From Rutidosis leptorrhynchoides (taxonomy: Eukaryota > Streptophyta > Magnoliopsida > Asterales > Asteraceae), in assembly GCF_046630445.1 (NCBI RefSeq), contig NC_092340.1:24976001-25040000 (forward strand): DNA of 64,000 nt, given 5' to 3'. Shown here in pieces: positions 46,626 to 58,111 of the stretch. Both the position numbers and the translations under genes were made by a program. The notes below the pieces were generated by a model. It saw nothing but the letters and a program-made list of their open reading frames with translations. It made no database searches and had not been told where the DNA came from. The first letter of the stretch is position 1. Each line of letters starts with the position of its first letter.

Positions 46626-48815
46626 TTGTATTCAACAAATTCAATTATGGAAGTAACGGAACCTCTAAGTATGGAAGATCGAATGAGAGCCACACGCACG
46701 GGCCAAGGTCACGTCATTATTAAACCAGAAGTTAATGCTCCAGATTATGAAATTAAAGGACAAATCCTACACATGGTAACTAACCAATGCCAATTCAGTG
46801 GTGCACCGAATGAAGATCCTAACGAACACCTTCGTACGTTTAAAAGAATTTGTACACTATTCAAAATCCGAGAAGTGGAAGATGAGCAGATCTATCTCAT
46901 GTTGTTTCCCTGGACTTTAAAGGGAGAAGCCAAAGATTGGTTAGAATCGTTACCTGAAGGGGCGATTGACACATGGGATGTTTTAGTTGAAAAATTTCTT
47001 AAACGATTCTTTCCGGCATCCAAAGCCGTGAGACTTCAAGGAGAAATTGTTACGTTCACGCAAAAGCCAAATGAAACATTATATGAGGCGTGGACAAGAT
47101 TCGGAAGGATGTTGAGAGGATGTCCTCAACACGGTTTAGACACTTACCAAATAGTACAAATATTCTACCAAGGTGTCAACGTTGCTACACGAAAAGACAT
47201 CGACATAACAGCCGGTGGATCCATTATGAAGAAAACCGCAACTGAAGCTTACAAAATTATTGATAACACAGCCTCCCACTCGCATGAGTGGCACCAAGAA
47301 AAAGATATCTTTCGATCATCTAAAGCGGCTAGAGCCGATTCTAGCCATGACTTTGATTCCGTTTCCGCAAAAATAGATGCTTTCGAAAGACGAATGGAAA
47401 AGATGAATAAAGATATTCACGCAATACGAATCAGTTGTGAGCAATGCGGTGGACCACACTTATTGAAAGATTGTCACATTGAACCAACGATGGAACAACG
47501 AGAGAATGTTTCCTATATGAACCAAAGGCTGGAAAATAGTTATCAGAATAATTATCAACCGCCAAGGCCAAACTTCAATCGAAATCAAAACATTCTTTAC
47601 AATCCAAAAGGACCCGACAATAACTCGTATAACCAACAAGGTCCGAATAACCAACCAACTCAAAACAACACTTTCAATCAACAAAGACCTGACATGTATA
47701 AACCACCACAACAAACCGAAGAGAAAAAGTCAAATCTGGAAGAAGTGGTATTTAAGCTAGTTGAATCTCAAACACAATTTATTGAAACTCAAACTCAAAC
47801 GAATGAGAGGTTTGATCAGTCATTTATAACTCAACAAGCTTCTATTTTGAATCTAGAAAAACAAGTAGGTACTCTTGTTAGATTGATGAGTGAAAGGAAA
47901 CAAGGAAAGCTACCGAGTAATACTGAAGTAAATCCTCGGAATGAAAATGTTAATATGGTTTCAACAAATTCTGAAAAACCAGCATCAGAAGATGGGAAGG
48001 TTTTAGATGTAAGTAACAATGAAGAAGTTACACCACCACCACCACCCGAGTATGTAAAGCCAGTGGTGGCACCATACAGACCACCCATCCCGTTTCCAAG
48101 AAAAGGAGTTGAGTATGAGCAAGTAATAGGTAATAAAGTTTGTGATACCTCTGGAAAGAAGAAGAAAAAGAATAAGAAAGTACAAGAAACAAAAGCCGTA
48201 GAAGTAAACCCGGTGAAGACAGTTCCACCAAAACCTCCTCCTAGGATAGGTGATCCGGGTGAATTTATTGTTCCTTGTCTACTTAGTGATTGTGTCATGT
48301 ATGATGCACTAGCAGATTTAGGTGCAAGTGTAAGTGTTATGCCTCTTTCATTATATAAGAGATTAGGAGTAGGTAAGTTAAGTCCAACGGATATGAGTGT
48401 TCGACTCTTTGATCAAACCATTAAACACCCAGTTGGAATTGTTGACAACCTACCCGTTCAAGTAGGGAATTTAACCTTTCTAGTCGAATTCATTGTCATT
48501 AACATAGAAGAGGACCCAAACATTCCTCTAATTTTAGGTCGACCATTCTTAGCGTCCACCAAGGCGTTATTTGATGTAGGAAATGGTAGAATGACACTTA
48601 GTAGTGGTGACAAATCGATCACCTTTATGATTCGAAAGACTAAATCTCCACCAACCAAAACCGTTGAACCAGCAAAAACGATTGGTAAGAACCATGTTGT
48701 TTTACCAACTCCAACGGTAATACTTAGCAATAATGAAACGCCTAAGTGTGGGGAAAATGAAGTAACACCTAATGATGACATGATAACAAAGACCCCGTTG
48801 TTGATACGAAATTAA
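46626..48815 (+). CDS. Element E Gag-protease polyprotein
   Basis: An intact 729-residue frame. Gag core: SMEDRMRATRTGQGH, APDYEIKGQILHMVTN, the LFPWTLKGEAKDWLESLPEGA block, LYEAWTRFGRMLRGCPQHGL. A CCHC-like zinc knuckle CEQCGGPHLLKDC lies at about residues 270-282, followed by an Asn/Gln/Pro-rich linker. The aspartic protease at about residues 555-665 has YDALADLGASVSVMPLSLY and LILGRPFLASTKA. There is no RT. It ends at TAA 48815, where a one-base shift puts the remaining C-terminal part in the next frame. This is the only large intact retroelement polyprotein in the window. Confidence 0.88.
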   Translation: MYSTNSIMEVTEPLSMEDRMRATRTGQGHVIIKPEVNAPDYEIKGQILHMVTNQCQFSGAPNEDPNEHLRTFKRICTLFKIREVEDEQIYLMLFPWTLKGEAKDWLESLPEGAIDTWDVLVEKFLKRFFPASKAVRLQGEIVTFTQKPNETLYEAWTRFGRMLRGCPQHGLDTYQIVQIFYQGVNVATRKDIDITAGGSIMKKTATEAYKIIDNTASHSHEWHQEKDIFRSSKAARADSSHDFDSVSAKIDAFERRMEKMNKDIHAIRISCEQCGGPHLLKDCHIEPTMEQRENVSYMNQRLENSYQNNYQPPRPNFNRNQNILYNPKGPDNNSYNQQGPNNQPTQNNTFNQQRPDMYKPPQQTEEKKSNLEEVVFKLVESQTQFIETQTQTNERFDQSFITQQASILNLEKQVGTLVRLMSERKQGKLPSNTEVNPRNENVNMVSTNSEKPASEDGKVLDVSNNEEVTPPPPPEYVKPVVAPYRPPIPFPRKGVEYEQVIGNKVCDTSGKKKKKNKKVQETKAVEVNPVKTVPPKPPPRIGDPGEFIVPCLLSDCVMYDALADLGASVSVMPLSLYKRLGVGKLSPTDMSVRLFDQTIKHPVGIVDNLPVQVGNLTFLVEFIVINIEEDPNIPLILGRPFLASTKALFDVGNGRMTLSSGDKSITFMIRKTKSPPTKTVEPAKTIGKNHVVLPTPTVILSNNETPKCGENEVTPNDDMITKTPLLIRN

Positions 48816-49075
48816 ATGATCCCGTTATTAATAGTTCAATGAAGAAACTTATTAAACGGATTCGCGATGCTAAAACCAAGGGGAACTTTAAGTTATGTAA
48901 CCGGTTAGTATCCAATCTATCACCTAAAGAAAAGGAGAAACTAGTTGAAATTATGGATATTACACAGGAATCCGACCAATGGCTTAAAGAAAAAGTCACG
49001 GATATGCAAGTTGATTATGGACCAAGAGAAATTAACGATGAAGTTAATCACAATTTCGACACCACAGCTACCTAA
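48816..49075 (+). pseudogene. Out-of-frame C-terminal extension of E Gag-protease
   Basis: A frame that opens before 48815 and runs to 49075 (from Met 48839: MKKLIKRIRDAKTKGNFKL), with a Lys/Glu-rich helix SPKEKEKLVEIMD. Probably once continuous with the protease frame. No family recognised. Confidence 0.5.
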
Positions 49076-49084
49076 GTGTGGGGA

Positions 49085-51258
49085 GATTCAAATGTTCTAA
49101 AAGGAAAATGTTGTCGAGAGTTAGTTGTTCTGTTCTCGTGTAGTTCCGAGAATGGAATCCGATTGGTCTTTTCCGCTAGCAGACACTAAAGAACTAGTTT
49201 TCTCCCTCCATTCTGAATCTTTTTATTTAGTAGGTTTTATATAAAATTAATATGCTTTTTAAATTTATGTTTTGAATGATTTTAAAAACAAAAATTTACT
49301 TTATTTCATTAAGTTTAAAAAATGATTTCTAAAATTCGTCGTGAGTTAAAGACTAGGTCGTTGAGCCGAAATTGCTTTACCCGAGGGCGGGGCGACAAAT
49401 TTTGTTATCATTTAATTTTATTGATCTAAAGTATGCAAAAAAAAATATTATATTAATTTTTGAACGTGGGGTTATATACCAAACTTCAAAAATATGTATA
49501 TATGTTTGTATTTTATTTTATGTACACAACAGGGTAAAACATCGCACTTTCGAAGACTGTCATTAAGTTCAACAAAAAGCTACTAATTTTGATGACAAGA
49601 CGCAAAATATCAAATGTGATGTAAAATAATATGCTTACAAACTAGGTATTTTTAATCACTTTTCTACACTAATCACCCTCATGAATTTATAATTATATTC
49701 TGATTTCATGCAAATGAGGGCATTGCATGATCTCAAGTGTGGGGAAGGGTTATAAATTCTCTCGGGTTTACACTTAGTTTATTTGCCAAATTTTGTGAAA
49801 ATTTGAAAAAAAATTTCAATTAAATGAACTCAAAATCATGTTTATACATATTTATGAACGATGAAAACTAGGTGATAATACCGAAATTATCGTTACCTCG
49901 AAAAGGACATAAATTGAGAAACACCCTAAAACGCTTGAATTCATTTAAAATGAAATAGAAGAAAATAAAAAGGCAAAGAAAGAAACTAAGTGTGGGAAGA
50001 ATGTACCAAGTTATTTAATTTAAAACATATATCACATATTTTTGTACAAGATTATTGCAGGTACTTTTGATTTGGACGATACTAATCAGTTTTACCCGGT
50101 TTACTGTAATACATTTGAAAGAAAGATGGATCTACACGATGAATCAATTCCATCATTAAAAGGAAGTAAAGTCTTCCGAAAAAGACACGCGCTTCTTGAT
50201 TTAGGTCATGAAGTTGTCGTCCAGACCAGCTGTAGGTTGACGAAAAATCTAGAAAAGTCATCTCTAAAATCGGCTGGAAATCCACGGACCTCAGCATCAA
50301 ACAGGGTCGCCAGGTGGTCAGATTTATCCTAACCATGAGAAGGATTTATCTCGTACAATGGGGAGGCACCGTGCAAATTAGCTTGATAAGACTAATGAAT
50401 CAGATCCCCAGAAAAGGATAATCTCCTTAAAGATTAAAAATCAGCTTTTAAGACTGATAATACTCAATCCTAGAGATTGACCTTAAAGATTGAGAATTCA
50501 AACTCATGGAATTCGATGATATCTAAACTCGAGCATGAACGAGAAAATATTTTGATCAAAAATACAAACCGATTTGTTTTCTGAAAAACCATTTTCAATG
50601 CGTTCATTACCATTGAACGTAAAATCCTAAGAAATTCACCTGGAATTCATTAGGTCACCTGAACCAAATCGGGTGTCAACCGTAAGAACGGTGGTTGCAT
50701 AGCATGGTCGGAGACAGGACCTTGTGCCAGACCGAAAAATTATAGGATGATCTTTACTATCGCTCCTACCAAGGATAGTTCTAGCATCCGACACGTTAAT
50801 AAGACCATAATCATCTGCATGTCATGGGACATTGCCTTAACAGTTTCTTGGTCATCGCTTTCCTTTACAACCGGACGGTAGTTTACCGAAAGGTAATATA
50901 CGGAACAAGTAAACTGGATGTGTGCTTTCCGATACCGGGATAGCAGTGGATTACACGAACCTAAAAGTTTTAGCCAAAATATTGATCCACAAATATATTT
51001 TGCAACACCGATGATGGATCAAATCAGAAAACTTATCTAGGGTAAAAGCTAGAATGAATTTTCAAAAGATCAAATGTTTTCATAAAGATCCAATTTCCTT
51101 AATGGATCTAAATTTTTATAGTCATGTGGGACTGTAAACCATATCGTTACTACCATTGTTTATACCGCCATATCAAAATCACTGATGTACAAAGTGTGAA
51201 GAATAAAGAAGTGATTCTAGTATTTCAAGACTATATTGCTTGAGGACAAGCAACGCTC
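49085..51258 (+). other. 3' non-coding region of element E
   Basis: It occupies the place of RT-integrase-env in a full Athila element but shows none of their motifs. One 96-residue frame (50042-50332, with AGTFDLDDTNQFYPVYC) is unrecognised. Short words such as CTTAAAGATTGA and TCCTAGAGATTGA recur around 50420-50490. Repeats of AAGTGTGGGGA lie at 49074, 49735 and 49988. Confidence 0.55.
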
Positions 51259-51272
51259 AAGTGTGGGGATAT
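51259..51272 (+). promoter_or_regulatory. Polypurine tract of element E
   Basis: AAGTGTGGGGATAT ends directly at the LTR start TGATAAGG. Four further copies of AAGTGTGGGRA lie upstream at 48744, 49074, 49735 and 49988. Confidence 0.75.
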
Positions 51273-53094
51273 TGATAAGGATAAAAAGGAACATATATTT
51301 CATAGCATTATCCCCCAAGAAAGACAAGATTTTAGTTGCAATTGTTCCATTTTCAAGTGATATTCGTTTATATTAAATAAGTGCGAAGACAAAAGGCAGA
51401 TTCGACAAATTGAAGACAAAAAGGTCCAAAAAGCTCAAAAGTACAAGATACAATTAAAAAGGTTCAAATTATTGATGAAGAACGTCTAAAAATGACAAGA
51501 GTACAAGTTACAAAATGCAAAATACACGATATAAAATAGTACGCAAGGACGTTCGAAAATCCGGAACCGGGACATGAGTCAACTCTCAACGCTCGACGCA
51601 ACGGTGTAAAAATTACGAGTCAACTATGCACAAGAATAAAATATAATATTTAAATAATTCATAATAAGAATAATATTAAATAATAAAAAGTTGTTAATTG
51701 AGCATAGTTCAGGGGTCGTAAATGAAAATTCAATTTCTAATTTCGCCTATAAAAGGCTATGTAACGATCGAATGAAGGGAGAACTTTTCTATCCTTTTTT
51801 TTTATCTATATATCGATCAATATCTATATTCTATATCTCTATCATAATGTTAATGTAATCAGATATAACAATAATCTTAATTTTAATTTTAAATTATGAT
51901 AATAATAAGATTTATGATAGAGATCGTTTGAGTGTGTAAGTCGAAATTCTGTCCGTGTAACGCTACGCTATTTTTAATCATTGTAAGTTATGTTCAACCT
52001 TTTTACATTAATGTCTCGTAGCTAAGTTATTATTATGCTTATTTAAAACGAAGTAATCATGATGTTGGGCTAATTACTAAAATTGGGTAATTGGGCTTTG
52101 TACCATAATTAAGGTTTGGGCAAAAGACCGACACTTGTGGAAATTGAACTATTGACTATTAATAGATGGGGGTATTGTCTAATTGAGTGACAACTCATTG
52201 GAGTCTGTCGAACCTATCTTCAAATTAATTAACCTAATAATTAATAATGATTATGGTTGTCCTATTTAGTGATGTTCATATGGAATCTGTTATAATCATT
52301 TAATTAATCAATTGGGTTGGGTAATTGATTATTCATTCTGATCAAGTGGATGAATTAATATTCATAAACTAATTAAAACAGGGGTGGATTACATACAGTG
52401 ATAACTGGTGTAATTGTTGACAGAAGTGATAACTGCGTCACAGTTTAAATCCTTAATCAGTTGGAATATTTGACTTCGGGTATAAGGGTAATTTGACGAG
52501 GATACTTGCACTTTATATTTATGACCGATGGACTATTATGGACAAAAACCAGATAGACGTATCAAATAAACCAGGACAAAGGACAATTAACCCATGGTAA
52601 TAAATTAAAATCAACACGTCAAACATCATGATTACGGAAGTTTAAATAAGCATAATTCTTTTATTGTATTTCTCATCGTATCTTTATTTACTGTCATTTT
52701 ATTACTCGCAATTTTATTTACTGTCATTTTATTTATTGTCATTATTTTACGCACTTTAATTATCGTCATTTATCTTTGCGCTTAAAATATAGAATCGACA
52801 AACCGGTCATTAAACGGTAAAAACCCCCCTTTTATAATAATATTACTACTTATATATATATATATATATTTATATAAATATAGTTTTATAAAAATATAGT
52901 ACGTAATCACTAGCTCCCTGTGGAACGAACCGGACTTACTAAAAACTACACTACTCTACGATTAGGTACACTGCCTATAGTGTTGTAGCAAGGTTTAGGT
53001 ATATCTCATCCGTAAATTAATAAAACTTGTGTCATATTTTGTAGTATTTCCTAGTAAAAATAATACTATTTCGTACCCTCACGCTACATCATCA
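51273..53094 (+). repeat. Element E right LTR
   Basis: Copy of 43618-45464; ends CTACATCATCA, followed by ATCCC. TA run shortened (about 52854-52870). Confidence 0.93.
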
Positions 53095-53586
53095 ATCCCA
53101 ACTGTTTCTGAAATCAATAACACATGCTCGTAGCATGTCTTCAAGCGTTTGTATCGTCCTTTCGCTCTGCCCATCAGTTTGTGGATGATAGGCAGTACTC
53201 ATGTCTAGACGAGTTCCTAATGCTTGCTGTAATGTCTGCCAGAATCTTGAAATAAATCTGCCATCCCTATCAGAGATAATAGAGATTGGTATTCCATGTC
53301 TGGAGACGACTTCCTTCAAATACAGTCGTGCTAACTTCTCCATCTTGTCATCTTCTCTTATTGGCAGGAAGTGTGCTGATTTGGTGAGACGATCAACTAT
53401 TACCCAAATAGTATCAAAACCACTTGCAGTCCTTGGCAATTTAGTGATGAAATCCATGGTAATGTTTTCCCATTTCCATTCTGGGATTTCGGGTTGTTGA
53501 AGTAGACCTGATGGTTTCTGATGCTCATCTTTGACCTTAGAACACGTCAAACATTCTCCTACGTATTTAGCAACATCGGCTTTCAT
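53095..53586 (-). pseudogene. Element D integrase catalytic core
   Basis: From [20 protein letters not shown] (CxxC of the zinc domain) through [27 protein letters not shown] and [13 protein letters not shown]. All three catalytic acidic residues are present. The protein breaks at the ATCCC duplication where element E entered; its other half is at 42908-43617. Confidence 0.92.
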
Positions 53587-53592
53587 ACCCGG

Positions 53593-54300
53593 CTACCAAA
53601 AATGTTTCTTGAGATCCTTGTACATCTTCCCCGTTCCAGGATGTATTGAGTATCTGGTTTTATGAGCTTCTCTAAGTACCATTTCTCTCATATCTCCAAA
53701 TTTTGGTACCCAAATCCTTTCAGCCCTATACCGGGTTCCATCTTCCCGAATATTAAGATGCTTCTCCGATCCTTTGGGTATTTCATCCTTTAAATTTCCC
53801 TCTTTTAAAACTCCTTGTTGCGCCTCCTTTATTTGAGTAGTAAGGTTATTATGAATCATTATATTCATAGATTTTACTCGAATGGGTTCTCTGTCCTTCC
53901 TGCTCAAGGCATCAGCTACCACATTTGCCTTCCCCGGGTGGTAACGAATCTCAAAGTCGTAATCATTCAATAATTCAATCCACCTACGCTGCCTCATATT
54001 CAGCTGTTTCTGATTAAATATGTGTTGAAGACTTTTGTGGTCGGTATATATAATACTTTTGACCCCATATAAGTAGTGCCTCCAAGTCTTTAATGCAAAA
54101 ACAACAACGCCTAATTCCAAATCATGCGTCGTATAATTTTGTTCGTGAATCTTCAATTGTCTAGACGCATAAGCAATCACCTTCGTTCATTGCATTAATA
54201 CACAACCGAGACCTTGCTTTGATGCGTCACAATAAATCACAAAATCATCATTCCCTTCAGGCAATGACAATATAGGTGCCGTAGTTAGCTTTTTCTTCAA
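53593..54300 (-). pseudogene. Element D RNase H and integrase N-terminus
   Basis: RNase [16 protein letters not shown] ends at TGA 54189-54187 (expected CGA), then [43 protein letters not shown] and [20 protein letters not shown]. The integrase zinc domain begins with [13 protein letters not shown] stop at 53595-53593 (TGG to TAG) precedes the next frame. Confidence 0.88.
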
Positions 54301-55471
54301 TAACTGAAACGCTTTCTCTTGTTCATCATTCCATTCAAGTTTCTTCCCTTTATGCGTTAATGCAGTCAAGGGTTTTGCTATTCTGGAAAAGTCTTGGATG
54401 AACCTTCTGTAGTAACCAGCTAGTCCTAAAAACTGGCGTATGTGTTTCGGAGTTTTCGGGGTTTCCCACTTTTCAACAGTTTCTATCTTTGCCAGATCCA
54501 CCTTAATACCTTCTTTGTTCACTATGTGACCGAGGAATTGAACTTCTTCCAAACAAAATGCACACTTTGAAAACTTAGCGTACAATTCTTCCTTCCTCAA
54601 TACTTCTAACACCTTTCTCAAATGTTCACCGTGTTCTTGGTCATTCTTTGAGTAAATAAGTATGTCATCAATGAAAACAATGACAAACTTGTCAAGGTAT
54701 GGTCCACACACTCGGTTCATAAGGTCCATGAACACAGCTGGTGCATTAGTTAAACCAAACAGCATGACCATAAACTCGTAATGACCGTAACGTGTTCTGA
54801 AAGCAGTCTTTGGAATATCATCTTCTTTCACCCGCATTTGATGATACCCTGGAACGTAAGTCAATCTTTGAATAAACAGACGAGCCTTGTAGTTGATCAA
54901 ATAAGTCATCGATTCTCGGTAGTGGGTAGCGGTTCTTGATGGTAAGTTTGTTCAACTCTCGGTAGTCGATACACAACCTGAATGTACCATCTTTCTTCTT
55001 GACAAACAAAACAGGAGCTCTCCACGGTGATGTGCTTGGTCGAATGAAACCACGCTCTAAAAGTTCTTGTAATTGGCTTTGCAGTTCTTTCATCTCACTG
55101 GGTGCGAGTCTGTAAGGAGCACGAGCTATTGGTGCAGCTCCTGGTACAAGATCTATTTGAAATTCAACGGATCGATGTGGGGGTAATCCCGGTAATTCTT
55201 TCGGAAATACATCGGGAAATTCTTTTGCAATGGGAACATCATTGATGCTCTTTTCTTCAGTTTGTACTTTCTCGACGTGTGCTAGAACAGCATAGCAACC
55301 TTTTCTTATTAGTTTTTGTGCCTTCAAATTACTAATAAGATGTAGCTTCGTGTTGCCCTTTTCTCCGTACACCATTAAGGGTTTTCCTTTTTCTCGTATA
55401 ATGCAAATTACATTTTTGTAACAAACGATCTCTGCTTTCACTTCTTTCAACCAGTCCATACCGATTATCAC
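54301..55471 (-). pseudogene. Element D protease end and reverse transcriptase
   Basis: Starts at the protease block [13 protein letters not shown], then [17 protein letters not shown] follows with [20 protein letters not shown], then a one-base insertion at about 54853 that shifts frame within the [10 protein letters not shown] block. Beyond it are [16 protein letters not shown] (MPFG changed to MLFG) and the catalytic [10 protein letters not shown]. The frame then runs through [14 protein letters not shown]. Confidence 0.88.
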
Positions 55472-55479
55472 ATCAAACT

Positions 55480-56955
55480 CCCTAACTCTACTGGTATCAA
55501 ATCAATCTTAAATGTTTCGCTAACCAGTTTAATTTCTCGATTCCGACATATATTATCTGCTGAAATTAATTTACCATTTGCTAATTCGAGTAAAAATTTA
55601 CTATCCAAAGGCGTCAATGGACAACTTAATTTAGCACAAAAATCTCTACTCATATAGCTTCTATCCGCACCCGAATCAAATAAAACGTAAGCAGATTTAT
55701 TGTCAATAAGAAACGTACCCGTAACAAGCTCCGGGTCTTCCTGTGCCTCTGCCACATTAATATTGAAAACTCTTCCGCGGCCTTGTCCATTCGTGTTCTC
55801 CTGGTTCGGGCAATTTCTAATAATGTGGCCCGGTTTTCCACATTTATAACAAACTATATTGGCATAACTTGCTCCGACACTACTTGCTCCGCCATTACTC
55901 GTTCCGACACCATTTATTCCTTTCGTTCTATTAACCCCTGGTCCGTAGACCTCACACTTCGCCGCGCTATGACCATTTCTTTTACACTTGTTGCAAAATT
56001 TGGTGCAGAACCCCGAGTGATACTTTTCACACCTTTGGCATAGCTGCTTCTGATTGTTGTTGTTGTTGCAATTATTATTGTTGTTGGGATGATTATTGTA
56101 GTTGCTGTTGTTGTTGTTGTTGGGCCGTTTGTTGTAGTTGCGATTGATGTTGCGATTGTTGGGATAATTGTTGCGATTATTGTTGTAATTGCTGTTGTTG
56201 TTGTATTGGTGATTCTTATCACCATTTTCCTCCCACTTTCTTTTGACTTGCTTCACATTGGCCTCTTCAGCAGTCTATTCTTTAATTCTTTCTTCAATCT
56301 GGTTCACTAGTTTGTGAGCCATTCCACATGCCTGTTGTATAGAGGTGGGCTCGTGTGAACTTATATCTTCTTGGATTCTTTCCGGTAATCCTTTCACAAA
56401 CGCGTTGATCTTCTCTTCCTTATCTTCAAATGCTCCCGGACACAATAGGCACAATTCTGTGAATCGTCTTTCGTACGTGGTAATATCAAATCCTTGGGTT
56501 CGTAACCCTCTAAGTTCTGTCTTGAGCTTATTGACCTCGGTTCTGGGACGGTACTTCTCGTTCATCAAGTGCTTGAATGCTGACCACGGTAGTGCGTACG
56601 CATCGTCTTGTCCCACTTGCTCTAGATAGGTATTCCACCATGTTAACGCAGAACCTGTGAAGGTATGCGTAGCGTACTTCACTTTGTCCTCTTCAGTACA
56701 CTTACTTATGGCAAACACCGATTCGACCTTCTCGGTCCACCGTTTTAATCCGATCGGTCCTTCGGTTCCATCAAATTCCAAAGGTTTGCAGGCAGTGAAT
56801 TCTTTGTAGGTGCATCCTACACGATTTCCTGTACTGCTAGATCCAAGGTTATTGTTGGTATGTAGCGCAGCCTGTACTGCGGCTATGTTTGAAGCTAGAA
56901 AAGTACGAAATTCCTCTTCATTCATATTCACGGTGTGTCGAGTAGTCGGTGCCAT
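55480..56955 (-). pseudogene. Element D gag and protease start
   Basis: The likely start is MAPTTRHTVNMNEEEFRTF at 56955. Core CTYKEFTACKPLEFDGTEGP, LTWWNTYLEQV, RPRTEVNKLKTELRGL, LPERIQEDISS. A TAG at 56277-56275 interrupts it. An Asn-rich stretch (about 56060-56200) is followed by Cys/His motifs CQRCEKYHSGFC, CNKCKRNGHSAAKC and CYKCGKPGHIIRNC. The protease centre VLFDSGADRSYM has DSG for DTG. A one-base deletion near 55482 shifts frame before the second protease block. Confidence 0.9.
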
Positions 56956-57085
56956 TTCCTTCAAAATAGTCCAATGGAACAAGTTAATCATACAGAATAT
57001 TAAGAGTAGTTAATAGTATTTCGTAGCATAATATGAACTTATTTATAAAAGCTTTTTCTTCATATTAGCGTTTTATAAGTTTAAA

Positions 57086-57108
57086 TTCGGGTAGTACCTA
57101 CCCGTTAA
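57086..57108 (-). promoter_or_regulatory. Internal pre-LTR-like motif in element D
   Basis: Plus-strand GTACCTACCCGTTAA (57094-57108) is identical to the pre-LTR sequence at 42873-42887. It is preceded by TTCGGGTA, which resembles the edge of the LTR. It lies about 130 bases before gag, between the F-box cassette and gag. Confidence 0.65.
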
Positions 57109-57296
57109 GTTCATACTTAGCAGCTAATATACAATTCAACTACTACAATTCTATATGAAAAACTGATTATAATAATATTTCGCGTTCAAACTTTTACACA
57201 ATATTTTACAAACTTACAATACCGCTTATTTTACATATAGCATGAAATATAGCACACAATAAATTTGATACAAGATGGTTGTGAAGATAATTCTAG

Positions 57297-57973
57297 CTAG
57301 TACACAAGTCGTTCAGCAAAGGCAATAAAGACACGTAATTCATACGTCCAGAAACAAGTCATGCATTCTGGTTTTACTAGGATTACTTCCCATCCTTGGT
57401 CTTGTGAAACATAACCGTTATGGCCGTTGATAAGACAGCGTGTTGTAACGTCATCAAAGGGACGAGGGTTACGTAATGTCCAACAGTCTCATAACAATCT
57501 AAAAACCTCATTTCTTACCCCAATTACCGACTCCGTAACTTGTGGGAACGTTTTGTTTAATAGTTGTAGCCCGATGTTCTTGTTCTCACTTTGGTGAGAA
57601 GCGAACATTACTAATCCGTAAGCATAACATGCTTCTGCATGTTAGCCACTTTTTCTAAATCACGAAGTCCAATATTCGGATATATTGAGTCAAAATAATT
57701 TCTTAACCCATTGCGTAAAATAGCATTTGGGTTCCCCGCAATATATGCGTCAAAGTAAACACATCGTAACTTATGGGTTTCCCAATGTGATATCCCCCAT
57801 CTTTCGAACGAAAGCTTTTTATAAACCAAGGCATTCTTGGAACGTTCTTCGAATGTCTTACAAACTGATCTCGCCTTAAATAGTTGTGCAGAAGAATTCT
57901 GACCGACTCTAGACAAGATTTCATCAATCATGTCTCCGGGTATGTCTCTTAAAATATTGGGTTGTCTATCCAT
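57297..57973 (-). pseudogene. F-box protein (At1g67623/At2g35280-like) inside element D
   Basis: Minus-strand frame from ATG 57973. Residues about 8-55 form an F-box: DIPGDMIDEILSRVGQNSSA, then FKARSVCKTF. Next comes the GNPNAILRNGLRNYFDS and GLRDLEKVANM region, like the single helical-repeat segment of the plant At1g67623/At2g35280 F-box group. The frame stops at 57611, but a one-base deletion near 57640 hides the rest. In the adjacent frame the protein goes on (AEACYAYGLVMFASH, then a second segment with WEVILVKPECMTCFWTYELR) to a TAG at 57299-57297. That part holds one TGA, at 57491-57489. Full size is about 225 residues. F-box proteins recruit targets to SCF ubiquitin ligases. Host capture is inferred from domain and position. 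Confidence 0.7.
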
Positions 57974-58111
57974 TTTGTGTTTTTATACTGTAAAATAGAC
58001 AAGAGTTAGATTCATAAAAAAAAATACTTATTAATACAAGCAATTTTTACATATATCATAAAGCATAAGCACACTATATTACATATATTACACCACACGA
58101 ATACAACTATC

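Larger units (their letters stand above)
43618..53094 (+). mobile_element. Element E: Athila-like gag-protease-only retrotransposon, TSD ATCCC
   Basis: LTRs 43618-45464 and 51273-53094, TGATAAGG to CATCATCA. ATCCC is duplicated at 43613-43617 and 53095-53099. By eye the LTRs differ at about half a dozen bases plus a TA-run length change, so the insertion is recent. The interior has a tRNA-Asp primer site, an A-rich leader, a gag-protease frame, then about 2.2 kb without RT, RNase H or integrase. It must borrow these enzymes. Element B has closely similar Gag and LTR ends. Confidence 0.93.

Noticed and set aside
56089..56310. Val/Ile-rich 73-residue ORF resembling membrane helices
   Set aside because: Opposite strand of the Asn-rich stretch of D gag; an artefact of AAC/AAT codons read in reverse.
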